Assembly (NCBI GenBank): GCA_024640305.1
Contig: JAHEFG010000009.1
Span: 1-64,000, forward strand
From: Gammaproteobacteria bacterium
GTDB lineage: Bacteria; Pseudomonadota; Gammaproteobacteria; Steroidobacterales; Woeseiaceae
Length of the DNA: 64,000 bases
Direction of reading: 5' to 3'
The notes beneath the pieces are model-generated. The model was not told the DNA's origin, searched no databases, and worked only from the letters and a program-made list of their open reading frames with translations. This document shows, one piece after another, positions 27,775 through 36,187 of this stretch; position 1 is the stretch's first letter, and each line of letters opens with the position of its first letter. The position numbers and the translations under genes are program-made.

Positions 27775-28290
27775 ATGAAGAATATCGCTTATTTAATGAT
27801 CGCTGCCGGGTTCCTGGGCGCTGCTTTCGCGACCTCTCTCCACGCCCAGCAAGTTAACTGGACGCTGTTCGCTATCTCCGCACTCATATCCGCCGCTGGT
27901 GTCATCATCGCCAAGCGCATGGACAGCGCCGACGCTCGCTCCGAATCTGTGCTCGATAACAATCGCGCCGAACTCAATGAGTCCATCGCAAATATTGTCA
28001 AGCGGTTGGGTGAAACTACTAGCGCGTCTGGCGAACAACTGCGTGACTGGATTGACGAACAATTGCGCCCTGACCTGCGTCGCTTTGCAGATGCTCGCGA
28101 GAGCATGGTGCACCTCTATGGTTTGCAGGTTTACGCCGACATCATGAGTAATTTCGCGGCAGGTGAGCGCTACATCAATCGTGTATGGTCTGCGTCGGCA
28201 GATGGCTACGAGAGCGAGGCAGCGACCTACCTCGAGAGAGCTGCCGAGCAGTTCGCGGAAGCACAGACCCAGCTATCGAGCGTCGCCTAG
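27775..28290 (+). CDS. membrane-anchored helical protein coupled to the OPT transporter
   Basis: A 171-residue protein. Two hydrophobic segments at the N-terminus (about 4-22 and 30-46) are followed by a soluble helical part with frequent charged and Ala residues (RAELNESIANIVKRL onwards), probably coiled coil. It starts one base after the OPT stop and is presumably an accessory or regulatory subunit of that transporter. No family recognised. Confidence 0.62.
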   Translation: MKNIAYLMIAAGFLGAAFATSLHAQQVNWTLFAISALISAAGVIIAKRMDSADARSESVLDNNRAELNESIANIVKRLGETTSASGEQLRDWIDEQLRPDLRRFADARESMVHLYGLQVYADIMSNFAAGERYINRVWSASADGYESEAATYLERAAEQFAEAQTQLSSVA

Positions 28291-28410
28291 AACCGCGCCA
28301 ACAGCATCATTTTCTGTCCCTGGACGGTTGCATGCGGATTATTTTGCGACCAAATCGGCGTTGTGAGCATCTCTGGTTCGTGAATAAACAAAATATGGGG
28401 TATTGAGATC

Positions 28411-28983
28411 ATGAAAAGCGCAAGAATTCTGCTGTTAGCTATGGCCCTGGGTCTGGCTTCAAGTGCGTTTGCGAGCGAAGAGACACATATGAAAATCGCT
28501 GTCGTAAAAGATGATGGCGATGGAGATATTCGAGTCGAACTCGACAGTGACGATATCGGTTTCAATCTGGATGAATTGCAGGTCGGTGAAAGCCGCTCGG
28601 TTGTCGACAAGTCCGGCCAGTCAATTCTGATATCTCGAACGGCCGATGGCTATACGTTCAACGTCGATGGCGAGACTATTGATATGCCAATGCTTGGCGG
28701 CGATCACGAAGAGCTGGTCTGGGTCGACGAAGATGGCGAGACCGATGTCGATTTTCACGTGATGCGGAAGGCCAAATTCGTCGGTGAAGATCATATGGGC
28801 ACAACCATGATAATGAGTGCCGAGCCGATCGACGAGACAACGCAACAGGTAATCAAGTCCGCTTTGGAGTCAGCTGGCCACGAAGGCGAGGTGCACTTTG
28901 TTACTCACGAGATGCATCACAAAGGCCGTCATGGCGACGGGCACCAGGTCAAAGTGATTAAGAAGGTCGTCGAGGCCGAATAA
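28411..28983 (+). CDS. exported acidic protein of unknown function
   Basis: A 190-residue protein with a signal peptide (1-22, ending SSAFAS). The mature protein is acidic and beta-rich with several DGD-like turns, and it ends in a histidine-rich tail (THEMHHKGRHGDGHQ near 168-182) that could bind metal. It stands alone and is followed by a strong terminator. I do not recognise the family. Confidence 0.58.
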   Translation: MKSARILLLAMALGLASSAFASEETHMKIAVVKDDGDGDIRVELDSDDIGFNLDELQVGESRSVVDKSGQSILISRTADGYTFNVDGETIDMPMLGGDHEELVWVDEDGETDVDFHVMRKAKFVGEDHMGTTMIMSAEPIDETTQQVIKSALESAGHEGEVHFVTHEMHHKGRHGDGHQVKVIKKVVEAE

Positions 28984-29005
28984 CAGGCCGATCCTGGATA
29001 CCAGA

Positions 29006-29048
29006 ATCTTCCCGCCGCCTTCCTTAAGGTGCCGGGGAGATTTTTTTT
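29006..29048 (+). terminator. Rho-independent terminator
   Basis: An almost fully paired 16-bp stem (29006-29021 with 29026-29041, one mismatch and two wobbles) is followed by a run of eight Ts to 29048. It closes the gene ending at 28983. Confidence 0.8.
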
Positions 29049-29117
29049 GCTGCGTTCTAGGGCACAATACAGCGGCCCGTACCGGGCTGATGTCGTGTTT
29101 ACCGAGGACTAGCCAAA

Positions 29118-31844
29118 ATGCGTTACCTGTTTCTTAGTTTTTGCCTTGTTTCAATTCTGCTTACGTTCCACGCTGCGCCCGCGCAGTCTGCCGGAACGCT
29201 CCACGATGAGCGCGAGGTACACCTTGCGGACGTTCGTCAGCTAACCTCAGGTGGAGAAAATGCGGAGGCCTATTGGTCACCAGACGGCAAAGAGCTGATT
29301 TTCCAGTCAACAAACCCGCCGTTTGGCTGCGATCAGATCTTTCGCATGCCAATTAGCGATCCCGCGGCACTGTCACTCGTATCAACCGGTATCGGCCGAA
29401 CGACATGCGCGTATTTCACTGCCGACAATGAGCGCGTGATCTACTCTTCCACTCATGCAACCAACGACAAGTGTCCCGCGCCGCCGGATCACTCGCGTGG
29501 CTACGTCTGGCCAATCTACGATTCCTACCAAATTTACAGCGTCAAACCGGACGGCTCAGATTTGCAGGCATTAACATCGACTGATGCGTATGACGCTGAA
29601 GCGACAGTATGTTCAAAAGACGGCTCCATCTTATTTACGTCAACCCGCGATGGAGACCTCGATCTCTATCGAATGGACGCCGATGGCGGCAATGTGAAAC
29701 GGCTTACGGATACGATGGGATATGATGGCGGTGGATTTTTCTCGCCTGACTGCTCGAAAATACTTTGGCGTGCGTCGCGACCGACAGGCAAGGCGCTTGA
29801 TGACTACAAAGCACTGTTGGCCGATGGGATGATTCGCCCCAGCGCGCTTGAGATATGGATGGCCAACGCCGATGGCAGTGAACAAAAACAGGTCACTTAT
29901 CTTGGTGGTGCCAACTTCGCGCCTTTCTTCTATCCGAGTGGTGATCGCATTATTTTTTCAAGCAATCACCATGATCCCCAGGGCCGCGAGTTCGACATCT
30001 GGGCCGTGAACACGGACGGCACCCAACTCGAGCAGATTACGTATTCTGAGGGATTCGACGGTTTTCCGATGTTTTCGCCCGACGGCAAGTCACTGGCATT
30101 TGCCTCCAACCGCAATCAGGGAAAACCCGGCGAAACCGACATTTATGTGGCTCGCTGGAGCGATTCGCAGCCAGAGGTTCCAACCGCAGCGGCTGATCGG
30201 TACCGGCACGATGTTGCCTGGCTTGCCGATGACGAGCGTGGCGGTCGCGGCCTCGGATCGCAGGGACTGGCGGATGCCGCCGATTGGCTGGAAGAACAAT
30301 TTGTTGCGATGGGCCTGGAGCCGGCAGGTGAAAACGGTGGATTTCGGCAACGATTTGAAGCCGTCGTCGAAGTTGAGCGCGGCCCTGCCGCGCAATTGCT
30401 CATCGGCGCTGATGGGATACCCGCCGATGAGTTCATGATTCCCGGTTTTTCGGCCAGTGGCACGATCAACGCAGACGTCGTATTCGCCGGGTGGGGCATA
30501 GATTCTGATGAGCATGGCGTCAACGACTACGAGGGTATCGACGCCGAGGGGAAAATCGTCCTGGTACGTCGTTTCTCACCAAAGGACGGTGCCTTTGAAG
30601 ATGAGAAAATACAACGCCGTCTGGGCGATCTGCGTTACAAGGCATTTACGGCCAGAGAACATGGCGCCGTAGGGCTGCTGATAGCCGACTTACCGGTCGG
30701 GGACGAGCAGGACGAGGAAGAGCCGCCATTTCCGAAACTGCGCGCCGACCCGCAGGGTGATGCCGGTATTCCGGTGGCGCTGATTAAGCGCAGCCAGGCT
30801 GAGGACCTCATGCAACAGCCGCAGGAGGTCAAGTTGACCTCCGAGCTGATCGAACACAAGAAGAACGTCGACAACGTCGTTGCGAGGCTAAGTGCCAAGC
30901 AGCGCCTGGCAGGTTCGGTGTTGCTGGGTGCACATTATGATCATCTTGGTTACGGTGGTGAGGGCTCACTCGCGCCCGAATCCGATGAACCACACAACGG
31001 AGCTGACGATAATGCTTCTGGCACTGCGGCGCTGCTCGAGGCTGCGCGATCGCTCGTTGAGCGCAGAGACGAGTTAAAGCGCGACGTGGTGTTTGTTGCA
31101 TTTACCGCCGAGGAATCCGGGCTGCTCGGATCCAGCGAGCTGGCACGCAACCCATTGCCTGGGCTTGCGCCAGATGGGCTTGTTGCGATGTTGAATATGG
31201 ACATGGTTGGCCGTCTGCGTAACAACCGTGTGTCGATACTCGGCAGCGATTCGGCAGAGGAATGGGACGCCCTGATTCAGCCGCACTGCGATGAGCTCAA
31301 GATTGGCTGCAAACTCGGCGGTGACGGCTATGGGCCATCCGACCAGACGCCGTTTTATGCAGCGGGCGTACCGGTCTTGCATTTTTTTACTGGCGCACAC
31401 GATAACTACCACCGGCCATCCGATGACGTCGTCTATCTCAATGCCTCCGGTGGTGCTCGTATTGCACAACTGGTCGCCGATATAGCGCTGGATCTGACTG
31501 CATCAGAGGGGCTTACTTACAAGGAATCAGAGGCACCGGCACCCCAGGGCGATTCGCGCAGCTATGGCGCGTCCCTGGGCACTATCCCCGACTACACGGG
31601 CGCACCTGACGACCGACTTGGCATGTTGTTGGCGGGTGTGCGGGCAGGTGGTCCGGCAGACCAGGCCGGCCTGCAACGAGGTGATCGGATCATCGAGCTG
31701 GCAGGGCGCGAGGTGCGTGATATTTACGACCTGATGTACGTGCTACGTGATGCCAAACCGGGTGAAGAAGCAACCTTCGTTGCCGAACGCGGGGATGAGC
31801 GTATTGAAGGCAGCGTTACTTTTGGCACCAGCACGCGCAGGTAG
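29118..31844 (+). CDS. exported TolB-like propeller - M28 aminopeptidase - PDZ fusion
   Basis: A 908-residue exported protein (signal 1-22). Residues 30-360 form a TolB/WD40-like propeller with repeated PDGK and DGS turns. Residues 370-810 are an M28 zinc aminopeptidase: zinc ligands in GAHYDHLGYG, NGADDNASGT, TAEESGLLGS, LNMDMVGR and the final GAHDNYHRPSDD. A PDZ domain occupies about 825-900 (GPADQAGLQRGDRIIEL). A PA-like insert is likely around 440-580. The enzyme probably degrades exported peptides, with PDZ or propeller for substrate capture. The three-part order is characteristic of some marine gammaproteobacteria. Confidence 0.88.
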   Translation: MRYLFLSFCLVSILLTFHAAPAQSAGTLHDEREVHLADVRQLTSGGENAEAYWSPDGKELIFQSTNPPFGCDQIFRMPISDPAALSLVSTGIGRTTCAYFTADNERVIYSSTHATNDKCPAPPDHSRGYVWPIYDSYQIYSVKPDGSDLQALTSTDAYDAEATVCSKDGSILFTSTRDGDLDLYRMDADGGNVKRLTDTMGYDGGGFFSPDCSKILWRASRPTGKALDDYKALLADGMIRPSALEIWMANADGSEQKQVTYLGGANFAPFFYPSGDRIIFSSNHHDPQGREFDIWAVNTDGTQLEQITYSEGFDGFPMFSPDGKSLAFASNRNQGKPGETDIYVARWSDSQPEVPTAAADRYRHDVAWLADDERGGRGLGSQGLADAADWLEEQFVAMGLEPAGENGGFRQRFEAVVEVERGPAAQLLIGADGIPADEFMIPGFSASGTINADVVFAGWGIDSDEHGVNDYEGIDAEGKIVLVRRFSPKDGAFEDEKIQRRLGDLRYKAFTAREHGAVGLLIADLPVGDEQDEEEPPFPKLRADPQGDAGIPVALIKRSQAEDLMQQPQEVKLTSELIEHKKNVDNVVARLSAKQRLAGSVLLGAHYDHLGYGGEGSLAPESDEPHNGADDNASGTAALLEAARSLVERRDELKRDVVFVAFTAEESGLLGSSELARNPLPGLAPDGLVAMLNMDMVGRLRNNRVSILGSDSAEEWDALIQPHCDELKIGCKLGGDGYGPSDQTPFYAAGVPVLHFFTGAHDNYHRPSDDVVYLNASGGARIAQLVADIALDLTASEGLTYKESEAPAPQGDSRSYGASLGTIPDYTGAPDDRLGMLLAGVRAGGPADQAGLQRGDRIIELAGREVRDIYDLMYVLRDAKPGEEATFVAERGDERIEGSVTFGTSTRR

Positions 31845-31859
31845 CAGGTCGGGATTTGC

Positions 31860-32324
31860 ATGACGACTCTCATGGGAGTGGCTGATACCCGGCTGGAACA
31901 AATGACTGGCCTCGAGGTTCTCAACGCAATTGTGGACGGCACGATTGCGCACCCTACGATGGCGCACACCCTCGGTTTTCGGTTGACCGAAGTTGCAGAG
32001 GGTCGCGCAGTTATTACGGGCGAACCGAGTAGCGACTATCTCAATCCAAACGGTTCCATTCACGGTGGCTGGCCCGCCGCGGTACTTGATTCGTGTATGG
32101 GGTCGTCAGTCCACTCAACCCTGCCAGCTGGTGCCGGATTCACGATCGTCGAGTGCAAAATCAACTTCGTGCGGCCCATCGTGGCAAAGACCGGTACCGT
32201 GCGCGGGGAGGGGAAAATCATAAACGTCGGTCAGAGGATCGGTTTGGCAGAGGGCATTCTGCGCGACAGCGCCGGTCGGATACTTGCCACTGGTACGACG
32301 ACCTGCCTGATTAATCGGCCCTGA
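31860..32324 (+). CDS. PaaI-family hotdog thioesterase
   Basis: A 154-residue hotdog-fold protein. The conserved NGSIHGGWPAAVLDSCMG block (about 62-79) carries the HGG active-site signature of PaaI/YiiD-type acyl-CoA thioesterases. The substrate is unknown. It follows the peptidase gene by 15 bases and converges with the sulfite-dehydrogenase haem gene. Confidence 0.85.
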   Translation: MTTLMGVADTRLEQMTGLEVLNAIVDGTIAHPTMAHTLGFRLTEVAEGRAVITGEPSSDYLNPNGSIHGGWPAAVLDSCMGSSVHSTLPAGAGFTIVECKINFVRPIVAKTGTVRGEGKIINVGQRIGLAEGILRDSAGRILATGTTTCLINRP

Positions 32325-32348
32325 TCTGCCTGGCGGCGAATCAAGTTC

Positions 32349-32732
32349 CTAGTCGGCCGGTGTTGTTGGTGGGGCGTACGGGTTGGGCGGCATAAGGTCC
32401 GGCGGAATAGCCGCACGACGCCGGTCTTCCTGCGGCGGATAGTTATCAGCCAGGTATGTAGTGATTCTGGATTCGGTGTCAGGGTCGAATTGCCACAGGT
32501 TTTGTTTTTCCTGCATCCAGCGAATCAGTTTCAACCAGTGATTCTTGGAGCCCCGCTGTTGAGTAATCAACTTGGGCGAATGACAGGAAATACAGTTGTT
32601 GCGCACGAGTTCCCAGTCGCCGGTCATTTTCAATCCGCTGAAAGCGTCAAGCGCCGGTTCTTGGGCTACAGCAGTAGCGGTGAGGGCACAGGCGCTGGCC
32701 ACCATCAGCAGCCGTCTTGCCTGGTGTTTCAT
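32349..32732 (-). CDS. monohaem cytochrome c, sulfite dehydrogenase small subunit (SorB-like)
   Basis: A 127-residue periplasmic c-type cytochrome with a signal peptide (1-23). The single haem motif is CISCH near residue 47. The gene overlaps the large-subunit stop/start by one base and ends next to a convergent thioesterase gene. In SorAB enzymes this subunit takes electrons from the molybdenum subunit to the respiratory chain. SoxD would be larger with two haem sites, so SorB-type is the better match. The distal haem ligand is probably a Met in the second half, not verified. Confidence 0.82.
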   Translation of the reverse strand: MKHQARRLLMVASACALTATAVAQEPALDAFSGLKMTGDWELVRNNCISCHSPKLITQQRGSKNHWLKLIRWMQEKQNLWQFDPDTESRITTYLADNYPPQEDRRRAAIPPDLMPPNPYAPPTTPAD

Positions 32733-34048
32733 CAGGCTACCTGCAAAGCAATACGGTGGCAGGCATTGTTCAGATAACCCTTTGGATTCCAGCCCGGCAA
32801 GACCATAGGTTGGGATCTTCCGGCAGTGTCAGTGGCGCGCACCCAGACTTCATAGTAGCCGGCTTCCGGAAACTCAACTTCAGCGCTCCAGCGCTGCCAG
32901 GCCAGGCGATTGGCCGGAGCGCTGAGCTTCGCTTTCTGCCAGGTTGCGCCAAAGTCGATGGAGACGCGAACTTTGTGAACTTCGAGGTCGCCTGCCCATG
33001 CGTGGCCGCGCAGAGCGAGTTTCTTGCCAAGTTCGTGTTGCAGGCCTGACTTCGGAAACGTGATGAGAGACTTGACTGGCATCGACTCGATAATGCACAT
33101 CTCGTCTGTCGGCACTTCGCTACCGGGAGCAACTGGTTTACAGGGTACTCGGTACGACGTACCCGTCATTTTCGGTCCGTCATGCACCTGGTTACGTACG
33201 ACTATCTTCCGGAGCCACTTGCCACATACAGAACCGGGCCAGCCGCCGCACACGAGGCGCAACGGGTAGCCATTCATTGGCGGAATATCTTCACCGTTCA
33301 TTGCCCAGGCGATGAGCGTTTCGTCTTCGAGCGCCTTGGCAACCGGTACGCCACGAGAGATTGGCACCTTGTTCGGGTCGCTGCTGACGTGCTTGTCCGC
33401 GCCGTAGTAGGCAACATACACGGCGTCGTCATTAATGCCGACGTGCTCGAGCACATCCTTCAAGCGGACCCCCGTCCATGACGGGCAACCGACAGCACCG
33501 ATAGACCATTGGTTGCCTGCTGCCGGCGGTACAAATTCGCTACGGCCATTGCCGCCGCATTCAAGTTGCAGTTGATACGTGTAGTGCTTGAATTTCTTTT
33601 TGAGCTCGGCGGCTGTAAAAGACATCGTGCGAGTGGCTGACTCCCCGCCGATCTCGACTGTCCACGCGTCGGGGTCAATGTCGGTGGTTATCGGTGGCGT
33701 GCCATTATTGCGAACGAATAGATACTTCGCCGGAGTTACCTCGTCATCGAGAAGGTGTGCCGGCGTTTCGGCATTCACCGGCCGATCGTTCAGCACGATC
33801 AGGCCTTCTTTACCTGGAATCTCGAATGGCTGTGAAGTCTGTGCTATAGCAGCTGGAATCAGGCCGCCGGGCATAAGATGCGCAAATGGAATCGATGCTC
33901 CAACCGCAGTCGACATTGCGACCAGGCCGCCTTTGGTCAAAAAGCCACGTCGTGTTATCGGATCAACGCTGCGCCCCCACACCAGGTCGTCTGCTGTGGA
34001 TGGATCCTTGCCGTACAACTCATGAATTCCGCGCTTCTTGTCTGACAT
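32732..34048 (-). CDS. molybdopterin sulfite dehydrogenase catalytic subunit (SorA/SoxC-like)
   Basis: A 438-residue protein. A twin-arginine signal (TRRGFLTKG, R33-R34) sends it folded to the periplasm. A sulfite-oxidase-type molybdopterin domain follows; Cys164 in LECGGNGR is the Mo ligand. Residues 330-438 form the dimerisation domain ending in VLPGWNPKGYLNN. It oxidises sulfite to sulfate and passes electrons to the SorB-like cytochrome. GGAGG precedes ATG 34048. Because the sHdr pathway makes sulfite in the cytoplasm and this enzyme is periplasmic, an exporter is required. Confidence 0.87.
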   Translation of the reverse strand: MSDKKRGIHELYGKDPSTADDLVWGRSVDPITRRGFLTKGGLVAMSTAVGASIPFAHLMPGGLIPAAIAQTSQPFEIPGKEGLIVLNDRPVNAETPAHLLDDEVTPAKYLFVRNNGTPPITTDIDPDAWTVEIGGESATRTMSFTAAELKKKFKHYTYQLQLECGGNGRSEFVPPAAGNQWSIGAVGCPSWTGVRLKDVLEHVGINDDAVYVAYYGADKHVSSDPNKVPISRGVPVAKALEDETLIAWAMNGEDIPPMNGYPLRLVCGGWPGSVCGKWLRKIVVRNQVHDGPKMTGTSYRVPCKPVAPGSEVPTDEMCIIESMPVKSLITFPKSGLQHELGKKLALRGHAWAGDLEVHKVRVSIDFGATWQKAKLSAPANRLAWQRWSAEVEFPEAGYYEVWVRATDTAGRSQPMVLPGWNPKGYLNNACHRIALQVA

Positions 34049-34083
34049 CGGAATCCTCCGCTAGATGGCGAATCATAGCTCTG

Positions 34084-34109
34084 GGCGCCGAGAACGAGTT
34101 CTCGGCGCC
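34084..34109. repeat. perfect 12-bp inverted repeat between tusA and sorA
   Basis: GGCGCCGAGAAC (34084-34095) pairs fully with GTTCTCGGCGCC (34098-34109) around a 2-base spacer. It lies 15 bases after the tusA stop and 35 bases before the sorA start, on the transcript of both. No T run follows in the direction of transcription. It could act as an attenuator, RNA-processing site or mRNA-stability hairpin separating the two gene pairs, or be a dimeric protein site. Confidence 0.7.
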
Positions 34110-34124
34110 TGAAAACACCCTGGG

Positions 34125-34355
34125 CTACGATGCCGTGTGCTTGATCAGGAAACGATAAATCTTGTCATCGACCGAATGTTCTACAAGCTCATTGCCCGTT
34201 TGACGGCAAAAGGCCTCGAAGTCTGCGACCGAGCCGGGATCTGTTGCCAGGATTTCCAGCGTACCGCCGGCAGGTACTTCTTTGAGGGCTTTTCGAGCCT
34301 TGAGGATAGGCAGCGGGCAATTGAGCCCCTTTGCGTCGAGTGTCTGGTCAGCCAT
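34125..34355 (-). CDS. tusA: TusA-family sulfur carrier protein
   Basis: A 76-residue cytoplasmic sulfurtransferase. The sulfur-carrying cysteine is in the CPLPILKARKAL motif near residue 13, the CPxP signature of TusA. In sulfur oxidisers TusA accepts sulfane sulfur and hands it to DsrE-type proteins or to the oxidising complex. It follows dsrE2 by 15 bases on the minus strand, as in the tusA-dsrE2 pairs of other sHdr loci, and faces the HDAC/LipS cluster divergently. Confidence 0.92.
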   Translation of the reverse strand: MADQTLDAKGLNCPLPILKARKALKEVPAGGTLEILATDPGSVADFEAFCRQTGNELVEHSVDDKIYRFLIKHTAS

Positions 34356-34370
34356 TTCTTTTTGCTCCGA

Positions 34371-34859
34371 TCAAATGAATAGATTGATGTCGGCCTGCGT
34401 TGCACATTCAATATAGGTTGCAGCGCCACCGATTTCGATACCGTCGATCATATCTTCCTGGCCATACTCGAAGAGATCCATGGTCATCTGACAGCCGATC
34501 ATACGAACTTCGAGATCGACTGCTGCTTCTCGCAGGTCGTCGATTGATGCGACGCCCTTCTTCTTGATTAGGTTCTTCATCATCACGGAGCAGGCAGCGT
34601 CCACTCCAGGAATGGCCGTGACGAGATTTGGCAGGCCCATATGGCCGCCCATCATCGGCATTTTCATCGCCGGGTTGCCGGCAGCAGTGACCTGCAAATC
34701 GAGTTTCTTGAATAGCAGGGGCAAGCCGTAGAATGTAAAAAACATCGTGACCGGGAGGCCCATCGCCGCTGCGGTCGTTGCAAGAATGAACGGCGGGTAA
34801 GCCCAGTCCAGGCTACCTTTCGTAACGATGATTGACATACTTTTTTGTTCGTTGGACAT
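34371..34859 (-). CDS. DsrE2-type sulfurtransferase
   Basis: A 162-residue DsrE/F/H-like protein of the DsrE2 class. A hydrophobic stretch lies near residues 20-50 (ILATTAAAMGLPVTMFFTFYG) with a Met-rich segment after it. Conserved cysteines lie at SVMM-preceding C88 and in IGCQMTMDLF. DsrE2 proteins are partly membrane associated and take part in sulfur transfer with TusA. The start has AAGGTGAAG upstream. It opens the minus-strand operon leading to tusA, divergent from the lipoate/sHdr genes. Confidence 0.86.
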   Translation of the reverse strand: MSNEQKSMSIIVTKGSLDWAYPPFILATTAAAMGLPVTMFFTFYGLPLLFKKLDLQVTAAGNPAMKMPMMGGHMGLPNLVTAIPGVDAACSVMMKNLIKKKGVASIDDLREAAVDLEVRMIGCQMTMDLFEYGQEDMIDGIEIGGAATYIECATQADINLFI

Positions 34860-34902
34860 TTGACTTCACCTTTTTTTCAGTGGGGGCCGCCCTCCGCAGG
34901 GC

Positions 34903-34948
34903 ATATTAGAATATCAGAATTGTCTTTATTAGGGGAATAGAATATTCT
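34903..34948. promoter_or_regulatory. divergent promoter region of the tusA-dsrE2 and HDAC-lipoate operons
   Basis: Plus strand: TTGTCT (34920-34925), a 17-base spacer and TATTCT (34943-34948) form a candidate promoter for the lipoate operon. Two dyads overlap the region: ATATTAGAATAT (34903-34914) and the perfect palindrome AGAATATTCT (34939-34948). Each contains the octamer RATATKCT: AATATTCT at 34941-34948 on plus, and GATATTCT at 34915-34908 on minus. The same octamer recurs at the dsrE3 promoter near 40386. These are candidate sites for the ArsR-type regulator at 47514. Confidence 0.45.
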
Positions 34949-34996
34949 CGATCGCCGCTTTTGCCGGAACTCGGTAGTCGACTATCGTGCCATTAT

Positions 34997-36184
34997 ATGC
35001 GTCACTCGCAAGCAGAAAAATCAAAAATAGGGGGCGCGGCTACAGCGTCTGCTTCCAAACATCTGGCAACTGATCCGGCCGGGCTGAGACCTTTATTCGT
35101 TGGCAGTGATGTCTTCCGTCGCGCTGCCTTCGGTCAGAGCCACCCCCTCAAAATCGTTCGCCATGCCACTGTGCTCGACCTGGTCCGTATGCTTGGCTGG
35201 CTCGCAGACGAAGAGTTTCATACCAGCACACCAGCGACGATGGATCAACTCACCGAATTTCATGATCGGGACTACGTGGAGGCGCTGCAATACGCAGATT
35301 CCACTGGCAAGGTCGACCCGGACATCCGTTCTCGGTACCACATTGGAACGATGGAAAACCCACTGTTTCCGGGCCTGTTTGAACGAGCCGCTACGACCGT
35401 CGGCGGATCGATACTGGCGGCGCAACTGGCTTGCGAGGGTCGAGTTATATTTCATCCTTCCGGCGGTACCCATCATGGCCGTCGCGACAGGGCCAGCGGC
35501 TTCTGCTATTTCAACGACCCGGTATTTTGCATTCGAACATTGCTGCGCGAAGGGCAGCAACGAGTCTTATATCTCGATCTGGATGCTCATCATGGTGACG
35601 GCGTTGAAAATGCATTCGTTGCTGAGCCCAGAGTAATGACAGTATCGGTCCACGAAGCGGAGCGGTGGCCATACACCGGTGCAGCAGACGATCGGCGCGA
35701 CGGCGGTGCTCGCAATTTACCCGTGCCCAAAGGCGTCAACGATAGTGAACTCAAGTACTTGATGGAATACGCCATCGTGCCGCTGGTTGAATCGTTTTCG
35801 CCCGATGCATTTGTGGTTTGCTGCGGAGCGGACTGCCTCGCTGGGGATCCGCTGTCAGGCATGCTGCTCAGTAACGTCGCATTGTGGGAGACTGTCGAGC
35901 AAATAACCGCTTTGAACAAGCCTACGGTCATTCTCGGCGGGGGCGGGTACAATCCATGGACCGTGGCACGTTACTGGGCCGGCATGTGGGGGCGTCTTAC
36001 GGGGCAGGTATTTCCCGATCGCTTGCCGGACGCCGCTGTCGAACTGCTCAGGGGAATGGAATGCGACCTCGTGGATGAGGACGATATCGAGGACGATTGG
36101 CTCAATACGCTGGCTGATAAGCCATTTGCCGGGCCCGTCCGAGAGGCGATAAGATCATTGGCAACCGAAGTAACGAGGGTCTGA
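34997..36184 (+). CDS. HDAC/AcuC-like zinc deacylase in the lipoate-sHdr locus
   Basis: A 395-residue class I/II histone-deacetylase-fold enzyme. All catalytic features are present (numbering from ATG 34997): HH at 159-160, zinc ligands D196 and H198 in LDLDAHHGDG, third ligand D279 in CGADCLAGD, and the transition-state Tyr318 in GGGGYN. Bacterial relatives remove acetyl or other acyl groups from lysine (AcuC) or from small amines. It is the first gene of the plus-strand operon, 3 bases before a LipS-type gene. That suggests an acyl- or lipoyl-lysine substrate, which is not shown. A TTG start at 34961 lacks a ribosome site; 34997 is preferred with some doubt. Confidence 0.86.
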   Translation: MRHSQAEKSKIGGAATASASKHLATDPAGLRPLFVGSDVFRRAAFGQSHPLKIVRHATVLDLVRMLGWLADEEFHTSTPATMDQLTEFHDRDYVEALQYADSTGKVDPDIRSRYHIGTMENPLFPGLFERAATTVGGSILAAQLACEGRVIFHPSGGTHHGRRDRASGFCYFNDPVFCIRTLLREGQQRVLYLDLDAHHGDGVENAFVAEPRVMTVSVHEAERWPYTGAADDRRDGGARNLPVPKGVNDSELKYLMEYAIVPLVESFSPDAFVVCCGADCLAGDPLSGMLLSNVALWETVEQITALNKPTVILGGGGYNPWTVARYWAGMWGRLTGQVFPDRLPDAAVELLRGMECDLVDEDDIEDDWLNTLADKPFAGPVREAIRSLATEVTRV

Positions 36185-36187
36185 GGC

